Assembly (NCBI GenBank): GCA_003663695.1
Contig: QMUB01000019.1
Coordinates: 1-10,012, forward strand
Length of the DNA: 10,012 nucleotides
From: Thermococci archaeon
GTDB lineage: Archaea > Methanobacteriota_B > Thermococci > Thermococcales > Thermococcaceae
Reading direction: 5' to 3'
The notes beneath the pieces were generated by a model that was given only the letters and a program-made list of their open reading frames with translations, made no database searches and was not told where the DNA came from. Numbering within the stretch: position 1 is the first letter of the stretch; each line of letters opens with the position of its first letter. This document shows, in pieces, positions 1 to 7,577 of this stretch. Both the position numbers and the translations under genes were made by a program.

Positions 1-962
1 AATCCCGTTGCTATGCCCACGATGAATTCATCAACCTCCCTTATCCCGACCTTTTTAACTCTCCCCGGCTCCAGTTCATCTTTAAACCTCCATATTATCC
101 TTCTGGGGTCAAGGAGAAGCTCCTGCTCAACTGCATCGAGCACATCCTCATAATCATGGAGAACTTCGTCCTTTTTTGTGGAGTTCATTCCAAAGAGTGT
201 GAGCTTTCCCGTCTGCCACTCTCTCAGGAAATATCTAGCCGTTTCCTCCAAATCTACTTCCCCACCCTTCCTTATTATGCCCTTTCTTTTTCCTATAGCT
301 TCAAGGATTTCCTCCTCATCTTCAAATTCCTCTATACCATACCTATCAATCAGAGCTTCCTTTCTAGTTTTCCAGATCCTTTTAATGAGCTTCAATGCCG
401 GGGATATTGGGTTGTCTATCTTATCTGCTGGAAAACCTCCTTTGATGACGAGCTCATCGAAATCTTCTATTGGAAGAATTCCAGGCGAATCTATAAGCCA
501 GAGTCTTTTGGAGAGCTTTATGAGCTGTTTCCCCTTTGTATAACCCGGCACTGGGGCGGTTTTCACAGATTTTTTTCCCTTGAGAACATTTATTATCGTG
601 CTTTTCCCTACATTAGGGTATCCTATCAGAGCTATTTTTACCTTCTCTCCTTCGCCTTTTTGAAGCTGGTTTGCGAGCTTTTTAATTTCTCTCCTGAGTA
701 TTCCTGTCCCCTTATGCTCCCTAGCACTTATAAATACCATAGGGATCCCTATATTCCTCTCCCTGTACTCTTCGGCCCATGACTTAGGGACGAGATCCGC
801 TTTGTTGAGCACTATCAAAAGCTTTTTTCCTCTTTCTCTGATCAAGCGCTCGACTTTTTTGTTCCTAGTTCCTGAGGGATCCCTCGCATCAACAACCTCA
901 ATTACAATATCCGCCTCATCTATTACCTCTTTTACTACCCGCCATGCTTTCTTCTGCTTCAT
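1..962 (-). CDS. Circularly permuted GTPase, YlqF/YawG-like (partial, C-terminus beyond window)
   Basis: This is a GTP-binding protein of the circularly permuted MMR1/HSR1 class, whose better-studied bacterial and eukaryotic members (RbgA/YlqF, Nog2, Lsg1) act in large ribosomal subunit assembly. The 320 visible codons show the permuted motif order. DARDP is at residues 25-29, G4 NKAD at 53-56, G5 SA at 79-80, the G1 P-loop GYPNVGKST at 114-122, the G2 Thr in PGYT near 142, and G3 DSPG at 158-161. A charged helical C-terminal region follows. The frame is open to base 1, so the C-terminus lies outside the window. The ATG at 962 has a GGTGGT site 5 bases upstream and lies inside the last 16 codons of the TIGR04076 gene, so the two are probably co-transcribed and translationally coupled. 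The class is clear; the ribosomal role is inferred from the family. Confidence 0.93.
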   Translation of the reverse strand, partial: MKQKKAWRVVKEVIDEADIVIEVVDARDPSGTRNKKVERLIRERGKKLLIVLNKADLVPKSWAEEYRERNIGIPMVFISAREHKGTGILRREIKKLANQLQKGEGEKVKIALIGYPNVGKSTIINVLKGKKSVKTAPVPGYTKGKQLIKLSKRLWLIDSPGILPIEDFDELVIKGGFPADKIDNPISPALKLIKRIWKTRKEALIDRYGIEEFEDEEEILEAIGKRKGIIRKGGEVDLEETARYFLREWQTGKLTLFGMNSTKKDEVLHDYEDVLDAVEQELLLDPRRIIWRFKDELEPGRVKKVGIREVDEFIVGIATG

Positions 963-1251
963 CTCTTACCACCATTATCTCAAAAATCACGGTACCTCCA
1001 TCCGTATAGGGATAACCGGGGTCGAGGCATTGGACATAGGCTTTTTCTCCTCTCCCAAGACCTAATTCACTCGGTTTAATACCTTTTCGGAGGGCAACGA
1101 TGTATGGGAGGAAAGAGGCAAAGGCATGTGTGCAAACTGCATCCGTTTCTTTCAGGTTAATCTCCGAACCTTCTATAACTATCCTATCCCCCTCTTTGAA
1201 AACCGGGCATTTCCCCCTAATTTCGACGACCGTAATTACCAACCTATCCAT
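916..1251 (-). CDS. TIGR04076-type small cysteine protein
   Basis: This small 111-residue protein matches the TIGR04076 pattern, a family of unknown function. It has GKCP near the N-terminus followed by VFKEGD, then a second Cys before the THAF...LPYIVALRKG segment, and a third Cys in QCLDPG before the last beta strand. The cysteines are C15, C40 and C75, which could bind a metal or a redox cofactor, although no such role is established. I chose the ATG at 1251 because GGTGA sits 6 bases upstream; a GTG three codons earlier (1260) overlaps that site and is less likely. The last 47 bases overlap the start of the GTPase gene on the same strand, which suggests one transcript. The C-terminal tail (about residues 97-111) is charged and probably exists only because of the overlap. 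The promoter is probably the A/T-rich palindrome at 1285-1296. Confidence 0.82.
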   Translation of the reverse strand: MDRLVITVVEIRGKCPVFKEGDRIVIEGSEINLKETDAVCTHAFASFLPYIVALRKGIKPSELGLGRGEKAYVQCLDPGYPYTDGGTVIFEIMVVRDEAEESMAGSKRGNR

Positions 1252-1260
1252 GTTTTTCAC

Positions 1261-1274
1261 CGAAAGTTAAATAA
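1261..1274 (+). promoter_or_regulatory. Candidate BRE/TATA for the secretion operon
   Basis: CGAAAG followed by TTAAATAA looks like a Thermococcales BRE plus TATA box. It would start transcription near 1296 and give a leader of about 47 bases before the GTG at 1343. It competes with the palindrome at 1285-1296 as the operon promoter. The same layout (CGAAAGG then ATTAAATC) stands before cas2. Confidence 0.4.
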
Positions 1275-1284
1275 GGTTTGGAAG

Positions 1285-1296
1285 GTTATTAATAAC
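1285..1296. promoter_or_regulatory. Palindromic TATA-like element between divergent genes
   Basis: GTTATTAATAAC is a perfect 12-bp palindrome. Its centre is about 25 bases before position 1265 on the minus strand, which would give a leader of about 14 bases with GGTGA before the ATG at 1251. On the plus strand it would place a transcript start near 1316, about 27 bases before the GTG at 1343. It could therefore be a shared TATA element or an operator. A second plus-strand candidate, CGAAAG followed by TTAAATAA, lies at 1261-1274. Confidence 0.5.
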
Positions 1297-1342
1297 TTAG
1301 GAAGTACAGGTATTTATGTATAGCTCTCACGGGGTGCTTAAC

Positions 1343-2767
1343 GTGTCTGAGAATATTGAGGAAAAAATTAAAAGATTGAGGGAATTGGGGAAGGCTGCCG
1401 CTGAACCTGAAGCTCCCTCCCCGGGACCAAAACCGGGGAGAATACCCGCAAGACCTCCAAAAAAGCCTTCTAAGATCGGCAGTCTTAGGGAGAAGGAGAG
1501 AAGAAAGAGGATTCTAATCGGAGCTGCAGTGATTAGTATAATCCTGATAATATCCATCGCAGCAGTCTATGTGTACCTACAGGGAAAGGCAGCTAGGGAA
1601 TTGGAAGCAGCCAAACAGGCTAAAATCAATGAGGTAAATGCTTATTTTAAGGGCAACCTGACTAATGATCCCGTAAAGAAGCAGCTTATTGAAAAAATAC
1701 GGGCCGCCCAGAGTGTGGAAGATGTTGAAAAGATTGATGTAAAGAAAGCATATCAGGATAGGTTAAAGGAGATAGAAGCCGCTAGAGCAGCGGCAGAGGA
1801 GAAGAAGAGGATGGAAGAATTAAATAAAGCCAAAACAGACAAATTAAATGAAGTTGAGCTGGATTTCGAGCCCCTTCTTAACCAGCCGCTCCCGGAGGAT
1901 TTGAAGAACGAGGTTGTGAACACTTTGAATTCTCTGAAGGGCAGTATAAACAGTGCTCAATCAAAGGAGGAGGTAAGTGCCATTAATCCAACGCCCTACA
2001 TAATTGACCTCTGGAAGAAATACTACTATTATCTCATTGATTCGGCGCCTTCCGAGAAGGTTATACTGAAGAAGGGTGCTGAAAAGCACATATATACCAA
2101 AGTCGAGGCGAAGTATGAGATAAGCAGAATTACGGAGTATGGGGAACTCCTCCAATACTCTATTGAAAAGGCTCAAATGGTCAAGATAGCACTTGTTCTG
2201 CCGAGGAAGAATGTGGTCGGTGGATATATGGAACCCGGGGCTAAAATACAGATTTTTGCTCAAAACAAGAGCAAGGTTTACATTAAAGTTGCGGATGAAG
2301 GATTTATAGATCTGGTGTTACTTCCCACGCAGGCTGGATCAATATCCGTTAGCGAAAGCCAATCCAATTCCAATTTGTATAACAACCAAGCCACCACCAC
2401 ATACACCTCTTCAGAGCAAACAACCTACCAGCCAGGAGCTTCTGTAATCTCTCAGACAACAAACGAAAACGAGCAGTATTCAAGTGGTCAAACTTCCTCG
2501 GAATCTTCAAGCGCATCATATAACTATAATGTTAACCTCGCGGAGGTTTTAAAGGCTCTGGCTGCGGATAAATTGAACAACCCTGATGACATCAAGGAGA
2601 CCCTTGAAAAATACGGATGGAAAGTCATGGACTTAGAACAAGCCACTAGGATGCTTACGATGGATCCGAACACTCCTGTGCTTGTTATAGTGGAAGTGCC
2701 TTCCGAGTTTGTGTCGGATATACTGACGTACCAGAATGAGCTATACATAGCTAATGTGGTCGGATGA
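1343..2767 (+). CDS. Membrane-anchored DUF515-like protein with CpaB/SAF-like segment, first gene of pilus-type operon
   Basis: This is a 474-residue single-pass membrane protein, probably a structural part of the secretion/pilus machine encoded behind it. From the GTG start it has a proline- and lysine-rich cytoplasmic region (1-56) and one transmembrane helix (about 57-79). An Ala/Glu/Lys-rich helical stretch with two similar units follows (about 82-230). A beta-rich segment (about 280-336) contains LPRKNVVGGYMEPGAKIQIF, which resembles the SAF/RcpC part of the Tad protein CpaB. Next come a Ser/Thr/Asn/Gln-rich linker (333-398) and a C-terminal domain ending in VPSEFVSDIL. I chose GTG 1343 because GGGGTG lies 6 bases before it; the in-frame ATG at 1316 would sit near the predicted transcript start. 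The stop overlaps the translation signals of the next gene. I believe the family is DUF515, from memory of Thermococcales operons; the CpaB relationship is my inference. Confidence 0.75.
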   Translation: MSENIEEKIKRLRELGKAAAEPEAPSPGPKPGRIPARPPKKPSKIGSLREKERRKRILIGAAVISIILIISIAAVYVYLQGKAARELEAAKQAKINEVNAYFKGNLTNDPVKKQLIEKIRAAQSVEDVEKIDVKKAYQDRLKEIEAARAAAEEKKRMEELNKAKTDKLNEVELDFEPLLNQPLPEDLKNEVVNTLNSLKGSINSAQSKEEVSAINPTPYIIDLWKKYYYYLIDSAPSEKVILKKGAEKHIYTKVEAKYEISRITEYGELLQYSIEKAQMVKIALVLPRKNVVGGYMEPGAKIQIFAQNKSKVYIKVADEGFIDLVLLPTQAGSISVSESQSNSNLYNNQATTTYTSSEQTTYQPGASVISQTTNENEQYSSGQTSSESSSASYNYNVNLAEVLKALAADKLNNPDDIKETLEKYGWKVMDLEQATRMLTMDPNTPVLVIVEVPSEFVSDILTYQNELYIANVVG

Positions 2768-2777
2768 GGTGATGTCC

Positions 2778-3839
2778 ATGAAAAAACTCTCTTTCTTTTT
2801 TGTCCTCCTACTCCTCTCATCATTTGTTTCTGCGGGAGTGTATCCCATCCCAGACCCTAATGGGAAATACAACAACATCGGGATTCAGGCTTATGTTTTG
2901 ATGGACTTAAATATCACGTTGATTAATAGAGGGCCCTTTGATAAGTTCATTTTAGTTAATCCCGCCTACAATTATACGATAATGAGGAATAGAGGGGACA
3001 GTATGGAGATAACAGGTTCCAGCGGGAGGATAATATACCTCGACTTAAACCTTGAAAGGAACATGCTTAATTACTACATCGGTTTCTGGGTGAAGCCCTA
3101 TGAAACTGTTAAAATAAATGTTAAAGCGGTGGAGGCATGGCCTGTCAATTTAACGAGTGAGGATTATAAGAATCTGGCAGACGTCGCCTATAGCAACCGC
3201 TCCGCGGGGTATATACATGGAACACCAGTGTGGTCGGGTGTCATAGAGAGCCCTGAGGAGAGCATATTCTATGAGAGCGTAGTCCCGCAGATGATTGTTT
3301 ATCCTCAAAAATACTACACATTGAATAAAATAATCCACGTAGATGGCTTTATAGACGTCTTGAGGTATGAGGGGAAAGTCACCCTGGTGCTGAAGAATGT
3401 GCCCAATGATGAAGGAAATGTTTTCATGACATATTTTGCCGTTGGAATGCCGGTTATATTTGAGGGAGCGGAGACATATGACTTTACACCAGACTACACC
3501 ATGATGTTCAGCGAATACATGAAGGATTTCCTCCCAAGCTATACCAACAAGGAAAGCTCTAAAAAGGAGATTGAAACTAAGACTCCCACCAGCAAATTCA
3601 ACATGTACTCCCTGACAAACAAACTCCTAACCGGCGAGGACATCAAAAAGGAAAACCCAGACATGAAAAAGGTGCAAAAACCTTCCTTTGACTTCCCGGT
3701 GTGGATTATCTGGCTTGGAGGAGATAAAATAGAGATAAGTTATAGAGTTAAATGGGATAACAGAGGGAAGGTGAGTCTTTTTGGAGGACAAAAAGAAAAA
3801 GAAATCAGGTTTATCCTGGATAGAAGAGATATTAGGTAA
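2778..3839 (+). CDS. Secreted protein of the pilus-type operon, function unknown
   Basis: This 353-residue exported protein does not belong to a family I recognise. It has a clear Sec signal peptide, with KK at 2-3, a hydrophobic core at about 5-17 and likely cleavage after VSA at 19. The mature part is beta-rich and has four N-glycosylation sequons (N45, N65, N124, N140). A Lys/Glu/Thr-rich low-complexity stretch spans about 257-300, and a final beta segment has PVWIIWLGG near 307-315. There is no C-terminal membrane helix and no class III (pilin-type) signal, so it is probably not a pilin. A surface or periplasm-facing partner of the operon's first protein is a reasonable guess. GAGGTG at 2766-2771 sits 6 bases before the ATG at 2778, which favours this start over the ATG at 2772. 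Its last 59 bases overlap the ATPase gene. Confidence 0.82.
   Translation: MKKLSFFFVLLLLSSFVSAGVYPIPDPNGKYNNIGIQAYVLMDLNITLINRGPFDKFILVNPAYNYTIMRNRGDSMEITGSSGRIIYLDLNLERNMLNYYIGFWVKPYETVKINVKAVEAWPVNLTSEDYKNLADVAYSNRSAGYIHGTPVWSGVIESPEESIFYESVVPQMIVYPQKYYTLNKIIHVDGFIDVLRYEGKVTLVLKNVPNDEGNVFMTYFAVGMPVIFEGAETYDFTPDYTMMFSEYMKDFLPSYTNKESSKKEIETKTPTSKFNMYSLTNKLLTGEDIKKENPDMKKVQKPSFDFPVWIIWLGGDKIEISYRVKWDNRGKVSLFGGQKEKEIRFILDRRDIR
3770..3774 (+). promoter_or_regulatory. Ribosome binding site that fixes a TTG start
   Basis: GGTGA ends 6 bases before the TTG at 3781. Its TGA (3772-3774) is an in-frame stop for the ATPase frame, so the gene cannot start further upstream. The TTG is the first usable start codon after it. 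Confidence 0.7.
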
Positions 3840-5589
3840 TGAAAATGCCCCTTTAGACACGCTCATTAAGAGGGAAGAGTCTGCCCCCAAGAGAGAGGAG
3901 ATTCCCGCAAAACCGTCCAGCCTATTTGATATCCTCCAAAGTGAAAAGCCAAAAAAAGAGGAAATATTGTATGAAAAGCCAAGTGCTGCTCCCACAGTAG
4001 CCGAGCATAGAAAAGGAATGAGCCTTCAAGATTTGCTGGGCAAACCGGAAAGTGTTCCCTCAAAGATGTTCATGCCCTCCGTGGAGGGAGAGGTTAAGGT
4101 TCTCGATGCTTACGGCAATATACGTATAATCAAAGCAAAGGGAGAGCCTGTCCCCATTTATGAGCTTAGAATACCAGAATTAAGCAAAGAAGAGCAGAAA
4201 CTCTTAAAGATGGTTAGGGATAGGGCAATCGTGGAAATCCAAATTGATCCAGAGAGCATACCCAATCCCGAGGAGAGAAGGAGAGTATTCCTGAAGGCGG
4301 TACGATCAATGGTAAAGGAGATGGCCCCCAATTTCTCGGAGGGTAGGATAGAGGTAATCACAGAGCTCATAGTGCAAAACATGATTGGATACGGAAGGCT
4401 GGACCCCCTAATTAGAGATGATAATTTAGAGGAAGTAATGGTAATAGGGACAAACAAGCCTGTATATGTGTGGCACAGAAGGTTCTACATGTGCAAGACA
4501 AATATCGTTTTTGAAGAAGATAAGGAGATTCTCAATATAATAGAACGCATTGCAAGGGAGATAGGTAGAAGAATAGACCAGCAGAGCCCTCTTTTGGATG
4601 CCCGTTTGCCCGATGGATCGAGAGTTAATGCAACGATTCCCCCAATAAGCCTTGAGGGGCCGACAATAACAATTAGAAAATTCAAGAAGGATCCCCTTAC
4701 GATTATAGATCTCATAAAGTACGGGACATTAAATACGGATATAGCTGGACTATTGTGGATAATGGTTGATGGATTGGGCGTGAAGCCCGCTAACGTATTG
4801 GTGTCTGGAGGTACGGGTTCCGGAAAAACAACCCTATTGAACTCCTTAGCCATGTTCATCCCACCGAGTGAGCGTGTTATAAGCATAGAAGATACAGCAG
4901 AGCTTCAATTGCCAATAGAACACTGGGTGAGGCTTGAGACAAGACCACCAAACATTGAGGGCAAGGGAGAAGTTACAATGGATGATCTGGTCAAGAACAC
5001 ACTACGTATGCGTCCCGATAGAATCATCGTGGGTGAGGTTCGTGGACCTGAGGCAAGGACAATGTTCACGGCTATGAACACCGGACATGATGGTTGTATG
5101 GGCACAATCCACGCTAACTCCGCCCGTGAGACTATAGTAAGACTTGAAAGCCCGCCCATGAATGTTCCAAGGATCATGATTCCCGCCCTGGATGTAGTTC
5201 TCATGCTCGTTAGGTTCCACAGCAGAAAGAAAGGAACCATAAGAAGAGTAACGGAGATTGCAGAGGTATCCGGGATTGAGGGGGAGAGCGTGCAGCTCAA
5301 CAAGCTCTACAAGTACGATGCAGCCAAAGATGAGCTGGTCTCGACGGGAGTTCCCAGCAGGTTTATGAACATTTTATCCCAGCATACAGGGATGACTCCC
5401 ATGGAGCTTGAGCTTGAGAAGGAAAAGAGAAAGCTTGTGCTTGACTGGATGATAGAAAGAGGTATAAGGAGTATCGAAGAGGTAGGTCACTACATACGCG
5501 AGTTCTACATGGATCCGGAAAGCTTCCTAAAAAGGATAGAAAGGGAGAGCACCGTGGAGCTTTCCCAGAGGGCCCAAAAACTTATGTAG
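3781..5589 (+). CDS. Type II/IV secretion system ATPase, GspE/VirB11/TadA type
   Basis: This 602-residue cytoplasmic motor ATPase powers assembly or retraction of a pilus-like fibre through the TadC-type proteins encoded next. Residues 1-100 are a polar, probably disordered extension with a KKKKK run and three similar short motifs. The VirB11/TadA N-terminal domain follows, with [10 protein letters not shown]. The ATPase core has Walker [10 protein letters not shown] at 343-351, the Asp box EDTAEL at 370-375, Walker [10 protein letters not shown] at 414-422 with E419 as the likely catalytic base, and the His box [14 protein letters not shown] at 434-447. A helical C-terminal tail ends the protein. 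All catalytic motifs are intact. It starts at a TTG inside the end of the previous gene, with a strong GGTGA site, which suggests translational coupling and perhaps a damped level. The archaellum motor FlaI is a relative, but the flanking genes have no other archaellum components. Confidence 0.95.
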   Translation: MEDKKKKKSGLSWIEEILGNENAPLDTLIKREESAPKREEIPAKPSSLFDILQSEKPKKEEILYEKPSAAPTVAEHRKGMSLQDLLGKPESVPSKMFMPSVEGEVKVLDAYGNIRIIKAKGEPVPIYELRIPELSKEEQKLLKMVRDRAIVEIQIDPESIPNPEERRRVFLKAVRSMVKEMAPNFSEGRIEVITELIVQNMIGYGRLDPLIRDDNLEEVMVIGTNKPVYVWHRRFYMCKTNIVFEEDKEILNIIERIAREIGRRIDQQSPLLDARLPDGSRVNATIPPISLEGPTITIRKFKKDPLTIIDLIKYGTLNTDIAGLLWIMVDGLGVKPANVLVSGGTGSGKTTLLNSLAMFIPPSERVISIEDTAELQLPIEHWVRLETRPPNIEGKGEVTMDDLVKNTLRMRPDRIIVGEVRGPEARTMFTAMNTGHDGCMGTIHANSARETIVRLESPPMNVPRIMIPALDVVLMLVRFHSRKKGTIRRVTEIAEVSGIEGESVQLNKLYKYDAAKDELVSTGVPSRFMNILSQHTGMTPMELELEKEKRKLVLDWMIERGIRSIEEVGHYIREFYMDPESFLKRIERESTVELSQRAQKLM

Positions 5590-5598
5590 GTGGGTTAA

Positions 5599-6663
5599 AT
5601 GGGACTTGGGGATAAGTTCATTCACTTTTTGGAAAAGCTCGGAGAGAGGACTATGGAGGTCAGCGAAACCAAGGTACTTAGGCGTATCCCTGAGAGGGCC
5701 ACGATTCAGGAGAGGCTGATACTCCTAAAGCAGATGCAGAAGGAGATAGAGAAGGAGAAGGTCAGCAAAACGGAGAAGGAAGTTGAAAAGATACTTGAAT
5801 GGAGGGAAAAAGAAGTTCAGAGACCCTTGGGGGAGAGGCTTGCGGAGACACTTTTGAAGTACTTCAAGGGCCCGATAGAAGTCCTCACCCAGTCAATTAA
5901 GGGTTTGGATTATGACCTATACAGGGCAAACATTAAGACGACCAAGGAGATGTTTGTTACACAGATGATAATCACCGCAACTGTTCTCGGAATATTTTCC
6001 CTCATATTTGCAATACTTATAGAGATGCCCCTTGATCTTTCGATAATGATAGGTCTTCTCGGATTCATAGGTGGATTCCTCTACATGAGGAACTATCCAA
6101 AACTCACCTATCGGGGCAGGGTTGCAGAGGTTGAGAGGGCCTTGCCCTATGTGCTAAGGCATATGGGTTCTCTCCTGAGCGCCGGTGTGGGTATAACAGA
6201 GGCTATGGTCTCAGTTTCAATCGCGGATTATGGCCCCATATCCGAGGAATTTGAGCTTATTATAAGGGACATACGCTCGGGTGCTTCCTTCGAAGATGCC
6301 CTCTTGAGATTTGAGAGGAAGATGGGTTCGGAGAGCATAAGCAGGGTTACAAAGCAGATACTCAGAGCAATGAAGTTCGGTGGGAACTTGGCCGACATCC
6401 TTTACAAGCTGGCAGAGGATTTCTCATTCGAGTACAGAATGAAGCTCCTCGATTATGTCCAAAAGATAAATGGATTTGCCTTCATTTACATGTTCTTAAG
6501 CGTTGTTATGCCAACGATGTTCATAGTCGCGATACTAGCCGCTTCTGCAATGGCAAAAACTTTGGTAATACCTGTTCAAGGAATGGCGGTGCTCCTGCTC
6601 TTTGGAGTCCCTGCAATATCCATTTTAATGGTCATAATGATAAAGCGTAGGGAGCCAAGGTGA
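5599..6663 (+). CDS. TadC/GspF-type membrane platform protein 1
   Basis: This 354-residue inner platform protein of a type II/IV pilus-like machine should couple the ATPase to fibre assembly in the membrane. The N-terminal 75 residues are charged and helical. Transmembrane helices lie at about 120-141, 147-163, 293-316 and 326-348. Between the pairs is a cytoplasmic T2SSF domain (about 176-290) that contains LPYVLRHMGSLLSAGVGITEA and the ILRAMKFGGNLADIL helix. GGTGGG overlaps the stop of the ATPase gene and sits 4 bases before this ATG, so the two are co-translated. Its stop overlaps the start region of the second platform gene. Two TadC-like genes in tandem are usual for Tad-type systems and for many archaeal pilus loci, where they probably form a heteromer. 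Confidence 0.93.
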   Translation: MGLGDKFIHFLEKLGERTMEVSETKVLRRIPERATIQERLILLKQMQKEIEKEKVSKTEKEVEKILEWREKEVQRPLGERLAETLLKYFKGPIEVLTQSIKGLDYDLYRANIKTTKEMFVTQMIITATVLGIFSLIFAILIEMPLDLSIMIGLLGFIGGFLYMRNYPKLTYRGRVAEVERALPYVLRHMGSLLSAGVGITEAMVSVSIADYGPISEEFELIIRDIRSGASFEDALLRFERKMGSESISRVTKQILRAMKFGGNLADILYKLAEDFSFEYRMKLLDYVQKINGFAFIYMFLSVVMPTMFIVAILAASAMAKTLVIPVQGMAVLLLFGVPAISILMVIMIKRREPR

Positions 6664-6668
6664 TGAGA

Positions 6669-7577
6669 ATGGCGAGAAGTGTACCCCTACTCCCCTCATT
6701 TGTAAAGGTTGTCAGGAAGATAATCCCCCAAAAATGGATAAAAAAGTACGATGGCTATTTATATTCAGCAGGAATTGGGTTCCTTGCTGCAGAGTATCTA
6801 ACCGTAACACTCCTAGCTTCACTGTTGATAGGGATTGCAGCTGGTCTCTTTAGACCATTGTACGGAGCCGGAGCATTTCTGGTGGTAGCATTTGCTATAG
6901 GGATTTTCTATCCTTACTGGAGAACCGCTAAGAGGATAGATGAAATGGAGAGGATGCTCCCCGACGCCTTCTTTTATCTGGCAAGCTCTCTAAAGGCAGG
7001 TGTCTCGTTCAGCGAAGCGCTTGAAGAGCTCATAACGGCAAACTTTGGTGCACTCACCGACGAGTTCAAGAAGACGGTTTCCGAGATTAAGAAGGGAAGA
7101 CCCACCGTGGAGGCGTTGAAGGCTTTTGCATTTCGTAACAAGAAATCCAGCGTTATGTACCGCTCAATGATGATAGTTATTGAAGCCCTCGAGAGGGGTG
7201 CTCCAATGGCAGACGTTCTCGTGGCGGTTGCAAACGATGTCCGTGAGGTTCTTAGGATCCAGAGGGAGAGGAAATCGTCCACTGGAATGCAGATGATGTT
7301 CTTTATGGTGGCTAGTGGAGTTGTGGGCCCGATAATTCTCGGAATAGTTCCACAGATAATGGAATCAATGGTGAGTGCCGGGACATTCACTCTTCCAATA
7401 GACTCTATAAAACTTGTGCTGCTCGGATTCGTGGCAATACAAGCCCTAATTTCGGGGCTTGGAATAGGTGTTATAAGAGAAGGGAAATTCTCGGCGGGAA
7501 TAAAATACGGAATAGGATTGATTATAATGGGTGTTGCATTCTTCGAGCTTATAGGCCATGTAAATATAGGATTGTAA
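6669..7577 (+). CDS. TadC/GspF-type membrane platform protein 2
   Basis: This 302-residue protein is the second platform subunit, a partner of the preceding protein. It has membrane helices at about 38-60, 66-84, 208-230, 247-269 and 277-296. The T2SSF domain lies at about 95-200, with LPDAFFYLASSLKAGVSFSEA and the later IEALERGAPMADVL helix. Compared with its partner it lacks the long charged N-terminus and has an extra hydrophobic segment at the C-terminus. GGTGA at 6659-6663 precedes the ATG at 6669 by 5 bases, which is the spacing used elsewhere in this window. GTG 6660 and ATG 6663 are in-frame alternatives that overlap the upstream stop. It is the last gene of the operon and is followed by a T-rich stretch at 7619-7630. 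Confidence 0.92.
   Translation: MARSVPLLPSFVKVVRKIIPQKWIKKYDGYLYSAGIGFLAAEYLTVTLLASLLIGIAAGLFRPLYGAGAFLVVAFAIGIFYPYWRTAKRIDEMERMLPDAFFYLASSLKAGVSFSEALEELITANFGALTDEFKKTVSEIKKGRPTVEALKAFAFRNKKSSVMYRSMMIVIEALERGAPMADVLVAVANDVREVLRIQRERKSSTGMQMMFFMVASGVVGPIILGIVPQIMESMVSAGTFTLPIDSIKLVLLGFVAIQALISGLGIGVIREGKFSAGIKYGIGLIIMGVAFFELIGHVNIGL

Noticed and set aside
156..782. Long plus-strand open frame of 208 codons
   Set aside because: It is antisense to the GTPase gene, whose motifs are unmistakable on the minus strand. The plus-strand product is Phe/Tyr/Ser-rich without any recognisable domain and has no binding site.
4158..5303. Several minus-strand open frames of 99-133 codons opposite the ATPase
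   Set aside because: They are Ser/Ile-rich products typical of the complement of a conserved coding region, and none has a promoter or binding site.
3781..5589. Archaellum motor FlaI identity for the ATPase
   Set aside because: None of the archaellum partner genes (flaF, flaG, flaH or flagellins) flanks it. Two TadC-type genes and a CpaB-like protein fit a pilus/Tad-type system better.
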